A stretch of DNA of 64,000 bases from Nitrospira tepida (GTDB taxonomy: Bacteria > Nitrospirota > Nitrospiria > Nitrospirales > Nitrospiraceae). Where the stretch lies: contig NZ_OX365700.1 in assembly GCF_947241125.1 (NCBI RefSeq), positions 3,442,001 through 3,506,000 of the forward strand. Reading direction: 5' to 3'. Positions 36,777 to 45,561 of the stretch are shown here, piece by piece (within the stretch, counting starts at the first letter, position 1; every line of letters starts with the position of its first letter). A program made the translations under genes and the position numbers. The notes beneath the pieces were generated by a model. That model ran no database searches, was not told the DNA's origin, and saw nothing but the letters and a program-made list of their open reading frames with translations.

Positions 36777-37105
36777 GCCGCGATCCTCTGTGCAGCAGAG
36801 TCAACCAAACCGGCGGGCACAGAGTCAACCCCAGGACGCCCGAGACTGACCAGGTGGGATGCAGGAAGATTCGGTTCGGCCATGTATCGGACCCTCAACT
36901 CCTTCGCAGGAAGTGAAGGCAGATGGGACTCTGGTGCTCTGTGTGGCCGTGAAATCGGACGGTATCATAGCACCATCTGCATCGGCGAGAAATAGAGACG
37001 TTCGGTCCTATCCCGAATCAAATCAACCGATATTTCGCAGGTTTTCAGGAGGCTTTTCGGTCATGCAGGAAGAAGGGAGCGCGGATGCAGGCTTACCGAT
37101 GCGGG
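36777..37105. other. Intergenic region upstream of the LuxR-family gene
   Basis: No gene is supported in these 329 bases. They contain an 11-bp direct repeat, CAGAGTCAACC, at 36796-36806 and 36820-36830, within 55 bases of the regulator start, and the 3' flank of motB. No clear terminator was seen. Confidence 0.5.
36796..36830. repeat. Two 11-bp direct repeats upstream of the LuxR-family gene
   Basis: CAGAGTCAACC occurs at 36796-36806 and again at 36820-36830, a 24-base period. Their position 20-54 bases before the GTG start suggests tandem binding sites for a regulator, possibly the encoded protein itself. Confidence 0.5.
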
Positions 37106-37816
37106 CTACTCATTCATGACGACCAAGAGTTCAACTCGGCGGTTCTTGGCTCGGCCGTCCAGCGTCGTATTGTCCGAGAGCGGTTTGAATTCGGCGAAGC
37201 CGGTCGCGGAAAGACATCCGGCAGGCACGGCATAGACTTCGCTCAGCGCCCGCACGACTGATGCCGCCCGCGCGGTGGACAATTCCCAGTTCGACGGAAA
37301 TTGCGGGGTTTGCATCGGCACATTGTCGGTGTGCCCCTGAACCCGTACTTCTTTCGGAGCCTGATCGATCAGCACATCGGCCAAGGCCTGGAGCAACGGC
37401 AGCGCCTCTGGACGCAACTCGGCTTGTCCGCTCTCGAACATCATGCTGTCGGCGATGGTGATCAGGACGCCTTGATCCGTTTCGGCAATCGCCACATGTT
37501 CGATGAAATGGAAATCGCGGCTGCGACTGGACAACACCTCCTGTATTTTCCGAACCAGGATGGTCTTTTGGGGAAGAACCGGCACCAGCGACGACTTGTG
37601 CGCGCCCATGTCGAACACCTTGTCGGAGACCGGCGTGCTGACGACCGGCTTCAACGCCGCCTGGATCGATTCGCTCACCACCCTGAATTTGCCTTCGTTG
37701 ACGGATGAAATGGAATACATGACCACGAAGAAGGCGAACAGAAGCGTGATGAAGTCGGCATACGACACCAGCCACCGTTCATGGTTCTCGTGCTCTTCGT
37801 GCTTGTGCTTGGCCAT
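37106..37816 (-). CDS. motB: Flagellar motor stator protein MotB
   Basis: The 236-residue protein has a single membrane helix with the proton-pathway Asp (SYADFITLLFAFFVVMYSIS, Asp near residue 21), a plug/linker region and a C-terminal OmpA-like peptidoglycan-binding domain (VQGHTDNVPM, NWELSTARA). It anchors the stator to the cell wall. Its ATG follows the motA stop without a gap. Confidence 0.95.
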   Translation of the reverse strand: MAKHKHEEHENHERWLVSYADFITLLFAFFVVMYSISSVNEGKFRVVSESIQAALKPVVSTPVSDKVFDMGAHKSSLVPVLPQKTILVRKIQEVLSSRSRDFHFIEHVAIAETDQGVLITIADSMMFESGQAELRPEALPLLQALADVLIDQAPKEVRVQGHTDNVPMQTPQFPSNWELSTARAASVVRALSEVYAVPAGCLSATGFAEFKPLSDNTTLDGRAKNRRVELLVVMNE

Positions 37817-38584
37817 CTATTTCTTCTTCTCGTGGGCTTGTCCTCCGCCGATGAATCCGGCGAGCTTCTCCTCCAATTGACGGGGATTTTCTCCCGAAGC
37901 GATCCCCACCAGCCCTGTGATCAACATCATCCGCATCGCCGTCTCCTGCTTGATTTTCATCTTGATCTTGTTGCCCAACGGCAGAAACAACAGGTTGGCG
38001 GCGCCCACCCCGTACACCGTCGCCACAAAGGCCGTGGCGATCCCGCTGCCGAGCTTTGAGGGATCGGCCAGGTTCTCCATCACGTGAATCAAACCCAACA
38101 CGGCTCCCAGGATCCCGACCGTCGGCGCATACCCTCCCGCAGCTTCCCATACCTTGGCCGCGGCCGTCCCCTCCTCCTCATGGTGTTCGACCTCGACTTC
38201 CAAGATTTCCCGGACCATCTTCGCTTCCGTGCCGTCCACGATCAATTGCAGTCCCTTCGCGAAGAAGGCATCGTTGATGTCCTTGATCCTGCCTTCCAAG
38301 GCCAGCAATCCCTGCTTCCTGGCCACCTGAGCCAACTCGACCACATGCTTCATCTGCGCCTTGGGATCGTGCTTGGGATTGAACAGCGCCAACGAGAGCA
38401 GCGCAAAGCTCTTCACGACCACGGGGAGAGGGTTTTGCACGAAACAGGCGCCGATCGTCCCGCCGATGACGATCATGAACGCCGTCAACTGCATGATCGA
38501 ACCCACGTGCCCGCCTTCCAGGGCTTGCCCGCCCAGGATGGACCCGAGGGCCACGACCACGCCCAGCACGGTTAGAATGTCCAT
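37817..38584 (-). CDS. motA: Flagellar motor stator protein MotA
   Basis: The 255-residue protein has four membrane helices and the conserved GGYAPTVGILGAVLGLIHVMENL segment, in which the Pro works with the MotB Asp in ion flow. The cytoplasmic loop (about 60-160) would contact FliG. It lies directly upstream of motB in the same operon. Confidence 0.95.
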   Translation of the reverse strand: MDILTVLGVVVALGSILGGQALEGGHVGSIMQLTAFMIVIGGTIGACFVQNPLPVVVKSFALLSLALFNPKHDPKAQMKHVVELAQVARKQGLLALEGRIKDINDAFFAKGLQLIVDGTEAKMVREILEVEVEHHEEEGTAAAKVWEAAGGYAPTVGILGAVLGLIHVMENLADPSKLGSGIATAFVATVYGVGAANLLFLPLGNKIKMKIKQETAMRMMLITGLVGIASGENPRQLEEKLAGFIGGGQAHEKKK

Positions 38585-38642
38585 GCGATCTTTGTCCCCT
38601 TACACCAACCCACGCGGAACGACACGGCTGCGGCAGACATCC

Positions 38643-38666
38643 ATTCCGTTCCGTTCCGTTCCGTCC
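38643..38666. repeat. Short TTCCG tandem repeat
   Basis: The pentamer TTCCG is repeated four times with a trailing TCCGTCC, about 60 bases upstream of the motA start. Such pentamer tracts can slip during replication. Confidence 0.6.
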
Positions 38667-38730
38667 GTCCACTTATTCATGGCGCCGCATGAAGACACGA
38701 TCGAGAGCCAACCAGGACACGTCCGGCACA

Positions 38731-38910
38731 CTACGCCGTGCGCGCCGCCCGGTGCACCCATTCATCGAGGTCTCGGCGCACAAAACGCCAGTGTTTTCCG
38801 ATTTTGGACGCGGGAATCTGCCCAAGCCTCGCCAGCTTGTACACCGTGGATTTCGGCACGCGAAGCAGGTGCGCGACTTCGGGGACGGTGAGGATTTCAG
38901 TCTGTGACAT
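38731..38910 (-). CDS. Small excisionase-like helix-turn-helix protein
   Basis: The 59-residue protein is a MerR/excisionase-type winged helix (TVPEVAHLLRVPKSTVYKLARLGQIPASKIGKHWRFVRRDLDEWV). Such proteins bind DNA, sometimes bending it, in phage, plasmid or regulatory roles. It is placed between the stator and late flagellar genes with no integrase nearby, so a regulator of motAB is possible. A GTG five codons upstream is an alternative start. Confidence 0.8.
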   Translation of the reverse strand: MSQTEILTVPEVAHLLRVPKSTVYKLARLGQIPASKIGKHWRFVRRDLDEWVHRAARTA

Positions 38911-39044
38911 GACCGTGGGCTCCACCCGGCCGTTGGTTGATCGCGGGCATGAATGGCCGTTCCTGTTGTGTGTTATCGGCGGACAGCGGGGAAACTTAAG
39001 ATGACTCCTGAAGGAGCGAGCCGTGGCTCTGACGCCGACGGGGA

Positions 39045-39650
39045 TTAGGCGTGCGACAGGCCTGCCGCCCGTTGTCGTCCGCGTTGCTGCTCCGCCTGGA
39101 CGTGAAGGATGTGGCGGATGAGGTGTTCCTGATGATCGGCGCTGATGTCGAGAAACCGGGCCCCGATGAAGTACTCGTTTCCTTCCGAGGCACCGGCTTC
39201 GGTCACGCGACTGACTTCCGCAACAGCGACAATCGGAAAGAACGGCGGCAGAATCAGTTTCACTTCAATGTGATCGCCCTCGTGGAACCGCTGGCCGGTC
39301 GGGAAGCTGATCCCGGTCGCGCTGATGTTGACCGGCGTCATTTTCGGCAGCGGCAACCCGCCGGGCACGGTCTGCGCCAGCGCTCCGATCAGCAAGGCCA
39401 GCGCCCAATCGATCTTCATGAGCCAGGGGATGAGCAACGCCTGCGGATCGTCGGGGCTGATGTGGTTCAGCAAACGGTCCGTCGGCGCAGACACGAAGTC
39501 ATGGATGGCCGTCACGCTTCGTGTATCCGTTCCGGAAACGGTGCAGGCGGAAGGCTGGCCGAGCAACCGATATTCCAGAAGCAGCCGGTCATCGATGCGC
39601 TGCCACCCCCGTCGATCGAATTCCCCGGCATCCGTCAATGGCGAGGACAT
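39045..39650 (-). CDS. PilZ-domain protein in the flagellar cluster
   Basis: From 39650 (GGGGAAG upstream) the 201-residue protein shows RIDDR (RxxxR, about residues 14-18), a helical middle with hydrophobic stretches, and NISATG (N-x-S-x-x-G) followed by a beta-rich PilZ barrel. The N-terminal third resembles the YcgR-type or PilZ-like tandem arrangement. It probably links cyclic di-GMP level to flagellar function. Codons upstream of 39650 overlap the fliT-like gene and are not family-like. Confidence 0.78.
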   Translation of the reverse strand: MSSPLTDAGEFDRRGWQRIDDRLLLEYRLLGQPSACTVSGTDTRSVTAIHDFVSAPTDRLLNHISPDDPQALLIPWLMKIDWALALLIGALAQTVPGGLPLPKMTPVNISATGISFPTGQRFHEGDHIEVKLILPPFFPIVAVAEVSRVTEAGASEGNEYFIGARFLDISADHQEHLIRHILHVQAEQQRGRQRAAGLSHA

Positions 39651-39667
39651 GAGCCGGCTTCCCCAGG

Positions 39668-40009
39668 TTAGCTGCGCCGATCGAGATGTTCGCCGACTGG
39701 TCGGCCGTCCATGATCGTAGAGAAATAGGACTTCCACCGGGACCGTGCGGCCTGCGCGTCCACGAGTTGTTGGTGCAGCGCGGCCTGCGCCACGCGCGCG
39801 CGCGTCATGATGGCCTCGTCCATGGCCAGGAGCGCATGAGCCAGGTTCGGCATCACCACGTTGTGCGCGAACCACGCCCGGCGCGCGTCATAACAGGCTG
39901 AGACGCGTTCCCAATCTCCCTGTTCGGCGGCTTCCAGCGCCTCGACTGTGAGACGGCCGATCCCGTCCGTCCACGCCCCTGATGTCAGGGATTCATTCGA
40001 TTCGGGCAT
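39668..40009 (-). CDS. FliT-like flagellar chaperone candidate
   Basis: The 113-residue, largely alpha-helical protein lies directly after fliS, overlapping it by 17 bases, the usual position of fliT. Sequence motifs are too weak for certainty. FliT-type proteins chaperone the cap protein FliD, encoded two genes upstream. Confidence 0.6.
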   Translation of the reverse strand: MPESNESLTSGAWTDGIGRLTVEALEAAEQGDWERVSACYDARRAWFAHNVVMPNLAHALLAMDEAIMTRARVAQAALHQQLVDAQAARSRWKSYFSTIMDGRPVGEHLDRRS

Positions 40010-40385
40010 GGATGGCCGCGCCGCTTTCGGCGAGTTTCTGCCAGGCTTCGCGCAAGGTGGTCAGACAGCGGACCGGACCATCAAGGCGATAGGCCTGATG
40101 ATGAAGATTGACGTGAAGCAGTTCCGCCAAGATGTAGTCGTACAAACGCCGCAAGGACACCGCGATGTCTCCACCCTGCTGCATATCGAGCACGTCGGAC
40201 AGTTCGGTCACGATGTTGACGGCCCGCCGCAGGAATCGGGCCTTGTCGGCCGGACGATTTCCCCGGATGCTTTCCTGCGCAAGCAGCATGGCCTGAATCG
40301 CTCCGTCGTAGAGAACCACGACCACTTGCACGCCGGACGACGTCATCACGCTGGTTTGCTGGTACTGCTGGACCGCCGTTCGCAT
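39993..40385 (-). CDS. fliS: Flagellin export chaperone FliS
   Basis: The 130-residue helical protein has FliS features (YQQTSVMTSSGVQVVVVLYDGAIQAMLLAQESI at the N-terminus, LYDYILAELLHVNL in the second half). It binds the C-terminus of flagellin to stop premature assembly. It lies 15 bases after fliD. Confidence 0.93.
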   Translation of the reverse strand: MRTAVQQYQQTSVMTSSGVQVVVVLYDGAIQAMLLAQESIRGNRPADKARFLRRAVNIVTELSDVLDMQQGGDIAVSLRRLYDYILAELLHVNLHHQAYRLDGPVRCLTTLREAWQKLAESGAAIHARIE

Positions 40386-40400
40386 TGCACCTCTGTGCGA

Positions 40401-41792
40401 TCAGGAGATTCGTGTGCGCAGGAAGTCGGCTTGGGACTGGAGCTGGCGAAGCAATCGATCCAGCCCCGCATATTGGAGTCTCAGGCGGGCCTCGTACGCC
40501 GCCAACTCGTCTTCCTTCCGCTGGATACTGTCGGCCATTTTCTCGATTTCTTGAGTCAGGCTGTTCTTGCGGGAGGACACCACGCCTGTTTCCAATTCGT
40601 CCAACCGGTCCACGGCTTCCGTGACGCGCTGCGCCACTCCGGCAACCGAGGCCTGACGAATAAACAAGGCGCGCGCGGCGGCGTAGTCGGTGCTGAGCGC
40701 GTGATCCAGCTTGGCCTCATCAAGCGCGAGCGTGCCGTCCCGTTCTGTCTTGAACCCCACCTGGCCGACGCTGGTATAGGGGGACAAACCCGGCACTTCG
40801 CCGGAGATGGCCTGTCGCAGGGTGGACAGCGTGGTCCGAACCGCCGATTCTCCCGTTAAGATACCCGCCTTCGAGGTCGTCGGATCGAAGGTCGCCCGCT
40901 CATGAATGAATTTCACCACGTCGTTGTAGGCGGTGACTAGCTTCTTGATGTTGTCCTTCACGGTCGCCGTATCGAGGCTGACGGACACGTTGACCGAGTC
41001 CGATCCAGCCGTGACTTTTTTGAGGTTGAGCGTCACGCCCGGGATGACGTCCGTGACGGTGTTTCCGCTTCGTTGGATGGTCAATTGGGTCTGGGCGGGG
41101 TTGCCGATGACAAGCACCGCGTCCTGGGCCGTTTGGAGCGTGTCGGCGCCTCCCGTGCCGGACGTGTTCGCCAGATCCAACGCGGTGCCGTCAGCCGTGA
41201 TCGAAATGGTATTGGCGGCGCCCGTGCTGGTTCCCGTCAGCACCAGCCGATAGGCGGGCGCCTGTTCCGTCCCGGAGTTCACGATGGATGCGGTCACGCC
41301 GGCGCCCAGGTCGTTGATGGCCGCGCGCAAGTCCTCCAGCGTGCCGGTTTCTCCCAAGGTCACCGTCTGCTCCGCGCCGGTCCCCACGCGGAACGACACC
41401 GCGGCCGATGTTCCGGCGACGATGTCCGCCGTAAGACTTGCAACCGCCTTGGCCGCCTTGTTCGTGAGTTGATGCGCGGTGGCGAGCTGCGTGACCTGCA
41501 CCCGATAGCTGCCCTGGACCGCCGTAGAGGAGGAGGAGACCGACAGCACGTCCTCATCGCTGACGGTCGCGCTCGTACGATCAAATGAGCTTGCCAGCCG
41601 CAAGGCATCCGCAGCGCCCTGGACCGCCAGCAGCTTGGTGCCGAGCGAACCGAGGTCCGTCAGTTTGGATTGCAGCGCCGTCTTCTTTTCGTTCAGCCGA
41701 TCGATCGGCAGGCGTTGGATTTTCACCAATTCGGTCACGACCTGGCCGAAGTCGATGCCGTTGCCCAGACCTCCGAAACTGACCGTCGCCAT
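40401..41792 (-). CDS. fliD: Flagellar filament cap protein FliD
   Basis: The 463-residue protein has the FliD N-terminal heptad region (FGGLGNGIDFGQVVTELVKIQRLPIDRL) and C-terminal coiled coil (about 410-460), with Ala/Thr-rich central domains. It caps the filament and guides flagellin assembly. GGAGACCCAGG precedes the ATG. The length is normal for the family. Confidence 0.94.
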   Translation of the reverse strand: MATVSFGGLGNGIDFGQVVTELVKIQRLPIDRLNEKKTALQSKLTDLGSLGTKLLAVQGAADALRLASSFDRTSATVSDEDVLSVSSSSTAVQGSYRVQVTQLATAHQLTNKAAKAVASLTADIVAGTSAAVSFRVGTGAEQTVTLGETGTLEDLRAAINDLGAGVTASIVNSGTEQAPAYRLVLTGTSTGAANTISITADGTALDLANTSGTGGADTLQTAQDAVLVIGNPAQTQLTIQRSGNTVTDVIPGVTLNLKKVTAGSDSVNVSVSLDTATVKDNIKKLVTAYNDVVKFIHERATFDPTTSKAGILTGESAVRTTLSTLRQAISGEVPGLSPYTSVGQVGFKTERDGTLALDEAKLDHALSTDYAAARALFIRQASVAGVAQRVTEAVDRLDELETGVVSSRKNSLTQEIEKMADSIQRKEDELAAYEARLRLQYAGLDRLLRQLQSQADFLRTRIS

Positions 41793-41815
41793 CCTGGGTC
41801 TCCTGCTCCGTCGAA

Positions 41816-42172
41816 TCAGATGCGCTCGTCAACGAGCCGTCCGGGATTGTCCTGCAAGAATTTTGCGACGCGAAGCACTTCCTCCGGCGGAATCTGACGC
41901 ACCAGATCGCCGGACTCTCCGTTCAGTACCTTGACGACCAATCGATGAAGATCCTGATCGACTTCATAGCGAAGGCGAGAATCGTTGGACGAGGGCGTCT
42001 GGTCCGCGCTCGATCGAGCCGTCCGGATCGGCTCATCCTGGCCCACGCTGTCCACTTCATGACGCTCCGAACGACGAGTGGGAGCGGGTGGGATGCGAGG
42101 CCCGGCCTGCCCGGTCTCTCCCGTTCCGCCGGCCGTCATGGGCCCGCTTGAGTTGACCATCTCCGGAATCAT
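41816..42172 (-). CDS. flaG: FlaG-family flagellar protein
   Basis: The 118-residue protein has a low-complexity N-terminal half and the FlaG domain at the end (LRYEVDQDLHRLVVKVLNGESGDLVRQIPPEEVLRVAKFL). FlaG affects filament length. The ATG at 42172 was chosen over a GTG two codons upstream because AAGGAGG sits 5-6 bases before it. Confidence 0.9.
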   Translation of the reverse strand: MIPEMVNSSGPMTAGGTGETGQAGPRIPPAPTRRSERHEVDSVGQDEPIRTARSSADQTPSSNDSRLRYEVDQDLHRLVVKVLNGESGDLVRQIPPEEVLRVAKFLQDNPGRLVDERI

Positions 42173-42203
42173 GGGCACCTCCTTGAGCAGCTCCCCCTAC
42201 CCG

Positions 42204-42231
42204 TTCCTCCCCCGGTGAACCGGGGGAGGAA
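42204..42231. terminator. Perfect 12-bp stem-loop between fliC and flaG
   Basis: TTCCTCCCCCGG and CCGGGGGAGGAA pair perfectly around a TGAA loop, 20 bases after the fliC stop. It has no clear U-run, so it may act as an mRNA-stabilising 3' hairpin for the abundant flagellin message, or as a partial terminator. Confidence 0.7.
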
Positions 42232-42251
42232 GTATGGGGCGAGTCGCCCTG

Positions 42252-43079
42252 TTACCTGCTGAGGAGAGCCAGTGCCGCCTGCGGCAGCGCGTTGGCCTGC
42301 GCCAGAATCGCAACGCCGGACTGCACGAGAATCTGGTTCCGCGTGAAGATCGCGGTTTCATACGCCACGTCCGCATCCCGGATGCGGGACTCGGCGGCCG
42401 AATAATTCTCGCTGGTCACCGCCAGGTTGGCGATCGTGGCCTCGAACCGGTTTTGAATGGACCCGTATTCCGCACGGGCGGTGGCGACGGCGCTGATGGC
42501 GCTGTCGATGTTGGCCAACGAACTCTGGGCGTTGTTGGCGGAGGAAATATTGACGCTGCTCAATCCCAGCGCATTGAGGTCCAGGTCGTTCAGATCGACC
42601 GAGAGGACGTTGCTGGCGCCGCTCTTAAACCCAATAAACACGCTGAAACTGTTGGTCGCCCCGCTCAAGAGCGCCTGGCCATTGAATTCGGTCACGCTGG
42701 CGATCCGGTCGATCTCCGAACGCAGCGCAACGAATTCTTGGTCCAGATATGAGCGTTCGGTCGTGCCCACCGTGCCGCTGCCGGATTGCGTGGCCAATTC
42801 GCGCATCCGGGCCAGCAGGTTTCCAATTTCCTGCGCGGCGCCGTCGGCGATCTGCGTCAAGCTGATGCCGTCGCTGGCGTTTCGTCTGGCCTGATTGATG
42901 CTGCGGATGCTCGCCCGCAACGTTTCCGATACGCCGAGGCCGGCGGCGTCGTCGGCCGCCCGGGTGATCCGCAAGCCCGAAGACAGCCGCTCGACCGACC
43001 GAGTCAGCGAATTGGTGCTGCTCGTCAAGTTCCGCTGGGCGGCCAAGGACGCGATGTTGGTATTCACGACAAGTGACAT
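42252..43079 (-). CDS. fliC: Flagellin
   Basis: The 275-residue protein has the conserved flagellin ends: MSLVVNTNIASLAAQRNLTSSTNSLTRSVERLSSGLRI at the N-terminus and a C-terminal D0 helix (IFTRNQILVQSGVAILAQANALPQAALALL). The variable middle domain is minimal, so this is a short flagellin. Ser/Thr-rich segments in the centre could carry O-glycans made by the genes upstream. AGGAGGAAGGTTCC precedes the ATG and contains GGA motifs of the type bound by CsrA. Confidence 0.96.
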   Translation of the reverse strand: MSLVVNTNIASLAAQRNLTSSTNSLTRSVERLSSGLRITRAADDAAGLGVSETLRASIRSINQARRNASDGISLTQIADGAAQEIGNLLARMRELATQSGSGTVGTTERSYLDQEFVALRSEIDRIASVTEFNGQALLSGATNSFSVFIGFKSGASNVLSVDLNDLDLNALGLSSVNISSANNAQSSLANIDSAISAVATARAEYGSIQNRFEATIANLAVTSENYSAAESRIRDADVAYETAIFTRNQILVQSGVAILAQANALPQAALALLSR

Positions 43080-43305
43080 GGAACCTTCCTCCTACTGATC
43101 GCAAGCACATCAATGACGGAAAGTCATCAGCCTCCGTGCTCATGACCCGGCAGCCATGCCGACCGACGAGATCGCGCGCATCCCCGCCGTCTCATGCCGC
43201 CGTGTTCTGTGCCCTCGTTATCGGCTGGCCCCTGCGGGACTTGAGTCCCTGGTCCATCCGGGAGGGCGCAGAGCGCAGCAACGAACACCAACGGGTCGCA
43301 GCGGG

Positions 43306-43848
43306 TCATGGCGCCGTCGGCTCCGCGCCTGGCAGCCTCGGCAGCAATTCGTACTCCAGGAGATCGACCATGCGAACGTGATCTTTTCGCGCGCGGGTTT
43401 CCAGCAATTCGGCGATCCACGGGACCAACGAATCCGACTCTTCCATGCTGGTGCGTCTGCGATCCTGTTCAGCGGCTTCCACATAGTCGGCCAGCCGGCC
43501 GAGCCATCCGTCGAGGCCTGCGACCGCCATCTCCCCTCGCCGGAGCGCCGTGGCCAGCGCCGCGCACTCCTGCCTCAATTGCCGTCCATAAGCCTCCACC
43601 ATCCCGCGAGCGCCGGCGGTGATCTCGGCTACGTGCCGCGAGGTGGCCCGGACGACATCGACCAGCCGGCCGGTTTGGGAGAGAAACTCCGGTTGGAGGT
43701 CGCGGTCGGTGACAGGGCGTCCTCCAACTTCCAACGTCATGACAAGATGCTGTCGAGCCCTCGCCCGATCACTCACCTGCGCGAGCGCCTCGAGCAGAGT
43801 CGTTTCATCGGAGAGTTCCCATCGCTCGTCGTTCAACACGATCTGCAT
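43306..43848 (-). CDS. Uncharacterised helical protein in the flagellin locus
   Basis: The 180-residue, predominantly alpha-helical soluble protein has no recognised motif. AAAGGAGAGACGACG precedes the ATG. It is charged (many Glu, Arg) and has a coiled-coil-like middle (about 60-150). Its place between fliC and the glycosyltransferases suggests a flagellar role, perhaps a chaperone, but nothing in the sequence proves it. Confidence 0.65.
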   Translation of the reverse strand: MQIVLNDERWELSDETTLLEALAQVSDRARARQHLVMTLEVGGRPVTDRDLQPEFLSQTGRLVDVVRATSRHVAEITAGARGMVEAYGRQLRQECAALATALRRGEMAVAGLDGWLGRLADYVEAAEQDRRRTSMEESDSLVPWIAELLETRARKDHVRMVDLLEYELLPRLPGAEPTAP

Positions 43849-43875
43849 CGTCGTCTCTCCTTTCCTAGGTCATTC

Positions 43876-45561
43876 TCACATCAGGCCGGCCGCGGACATT
43901 CGGCATCCGTCCGGGTCCGGCGCCGTCACGGATCGCGAGCGATCACCATTCGGTTGAGCACAGATCAGATCGGCGATCTCCTGAGCGCGTCGCTGCCATG
44001 TCCGGTAGGCTCGCAGGTGCTCCGAGGCCATGGCAGCCAGCGTCTGCGCCTCCCCGTTGCAGGTTTCCCTCACGAAGGCCACGGCGGCGGGACCGAAAGC
44101 CGGGCTCTCGGCGGCGAGGGTGACGGCGCGCCGGCGCAGGTCACGCATCTCAGCCTGAAGCGCTTGCACCGAGGAGACCGGTGGAACCGGACGACGGCAC
44201 AACCGCTCAAGCTCGTCCGATTGCGCGACCAACCGCCGGATCAACGGAGCCAGATGGCGGAATACTGTTCGTTGTTCTTCTCTGTCCGGCGCATCCCCTT
44301 GCGGCGCAGGAACGAGGCTCGCCCGCCCGGTGAAGACCTGATACCAATAGCGCCTCCACAGGGCGGCGTACCACTCCGTCGCGGCATCGACTCGGCCGAC
44401 CCTCAATGCATAGGCGCCCAGGCCGTCTTCATCGACCGCCGATTGGTAGATCCGCACGCCAGTGGCATGGACCGGCATCGGGCCGAGTCCCATGCCATAC
44501 AGACAGAGGTCCGCAGCCTGCTCAGAAAGAATCCGCTCCTTGCAGGCATGGTGTGCGCAGACCTGATCAAATCCGCAGGGAGCGCACCCAAGATCCGGCT
44601 GCACGACCCAATGGCCCGGCCCATAGGGGCCGGTCTCTCGAAAATCCACGTGGCCAACGGAGAGATCGACAACCGGGGTGCCGGCGGAAATTGCCAGATG
44701 CATCGGCCCCGTATCGTTTGTCAACAGCAGCCGGCACTCCTCCAGCATGGCCGTCAGGGATTCCACATCGGTGCGTCCCAACACATTCAAGAGAGGCGCG
44801 GCCCCGCCTGCATTTCGATAGGCGTTGATCGCCAGTTCCACCGCCTCCCGCTCTGCCTCCGTCCCGATCATGACGAATCCGACCGGTGCGCGCCGGGCGA
44901 TCGCGGCCAGCGTCCGGCCAAACGAGTCGGGACGCCAGGCCTTGATGATCTCGCTCGCCCCGACCTGCACGGCCATCCACCCCCCCTCTGGCTGTTGCCG
45001 GCCGATGAGTGCCCGAGCCCGCTCGCGGGCCTCGGCCGACACGGACATCCGCAATGGAGTGAAGGGACCGGGGCCGCTGCCGCCGAGCGCGTAGAGATCG
45101 ACGAGATTGAAACGGTTCAACCGTCGATGCCGATGCAGATCAGTGAAGTAGGCCATCCAGGGATTCCGCACAACCGTCGTGCCATCAGGCGCGCAGGTCA
45201 CCCCCCGGATGTCCCGCGCCCCGACATAGGCGGCCAGCATCCCGCTACGCCGGTTGAACGTGAGATTCACGATCCGGTCGTAATGCACCTCGGCCAGCGG
45301 CTGCGCCCATCGCTTGAGTTCCCGATACAACGAGACCAGATCCTTCGTCATCGCGCGGCCGTTCTCGGTCAGGGCCCGGAAGTCGAACGCATGGACCTGC
45401 CGTACATTCGGCAACAGCGCAGCCACAGGGGCAAAACTCCGGTCCACGACCAGATCCACCGCCGCATCCGGCCATTCATGGCGAAGCCGCGCGATCAATG
45501 GGACCGACTGAACGAGATCGCCCATCCGGGTGATGTTCAGGATCAACACTTGGCGGCTCAC
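43876..45561 (-). CDS. GT9-family (heptosyltransferase-like) glycosyltransferase
   Basis: The 561-residue protein has a GT9 fold in the first 350 residues (VLILNITRMGDLVQSVPLIARL; acceptor/donor motif NDTGPMHLAISAGTPVVDL) and a Cys-rich segment (APCGFDQVCAHHACKE), then a helical C-terminal part of about 200 residues absent from ordinary heptosyltransferases. GTG at 45561 overlaps the stop of the CgeB-like gene. Together with the second GT9 gene it probably adds sugars to flagellin or to a related surface glycan. Confidence 0.85.
   Translation of the reverse strand: MSRQVLILNITRMGDLVQSVPLIARLRHEWPDAAVDLVVDRSFAPVAALLPNVRQVHAFDFRALTENGRAMTKDLVSLYRELKRWAQPLAEVHYDRIVNLTFNRRSGMLAAYVGARDIRGVTCAPDGTTVVRNPWMAYFTDLHRHRRLNRFNLVDLYALGGSGPGPFTPLRMSVSAEARERARALIGRQQPEGGWMAVQVGASEIIKAWRPDSFGRTLAAIARRAPVGFVMIGTEAEREAVELAINAYRNAGGAAPLLNVLGRTDVESLTAMLEECRLLLTNDTGPMHLAISAGTPVVDLSVGHVDFRETGPYGPGHWVVQPDLGCAPCGFDQVCAHHACKERILSEQAADLCLYGMGLGPMPVHATGVRIYQSAVDEDGLGAYALRVGRVDAATEWYAALWRRYWYQVFTGRASLVPAPQGDAPDREEQRTVFRHLAPLIRRLVAQSDELERLCRRPVPPVSSVQALQAEMRDLRRRAVTLAAESPAFGPAAVAFVRETCNGEAQTLAAMASEHLRAYRTWQRRAQEIADLICAQPNGDRSRSVTAPDPDGCRMSAAGLM

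Noticed and set aside
42204-42231. Fully typical rho-independent terminator after fliC
   Set aside because: The stem is perfect but no U-run follows on the coding strand, so it is described only as a stem-loop or partial terminator.
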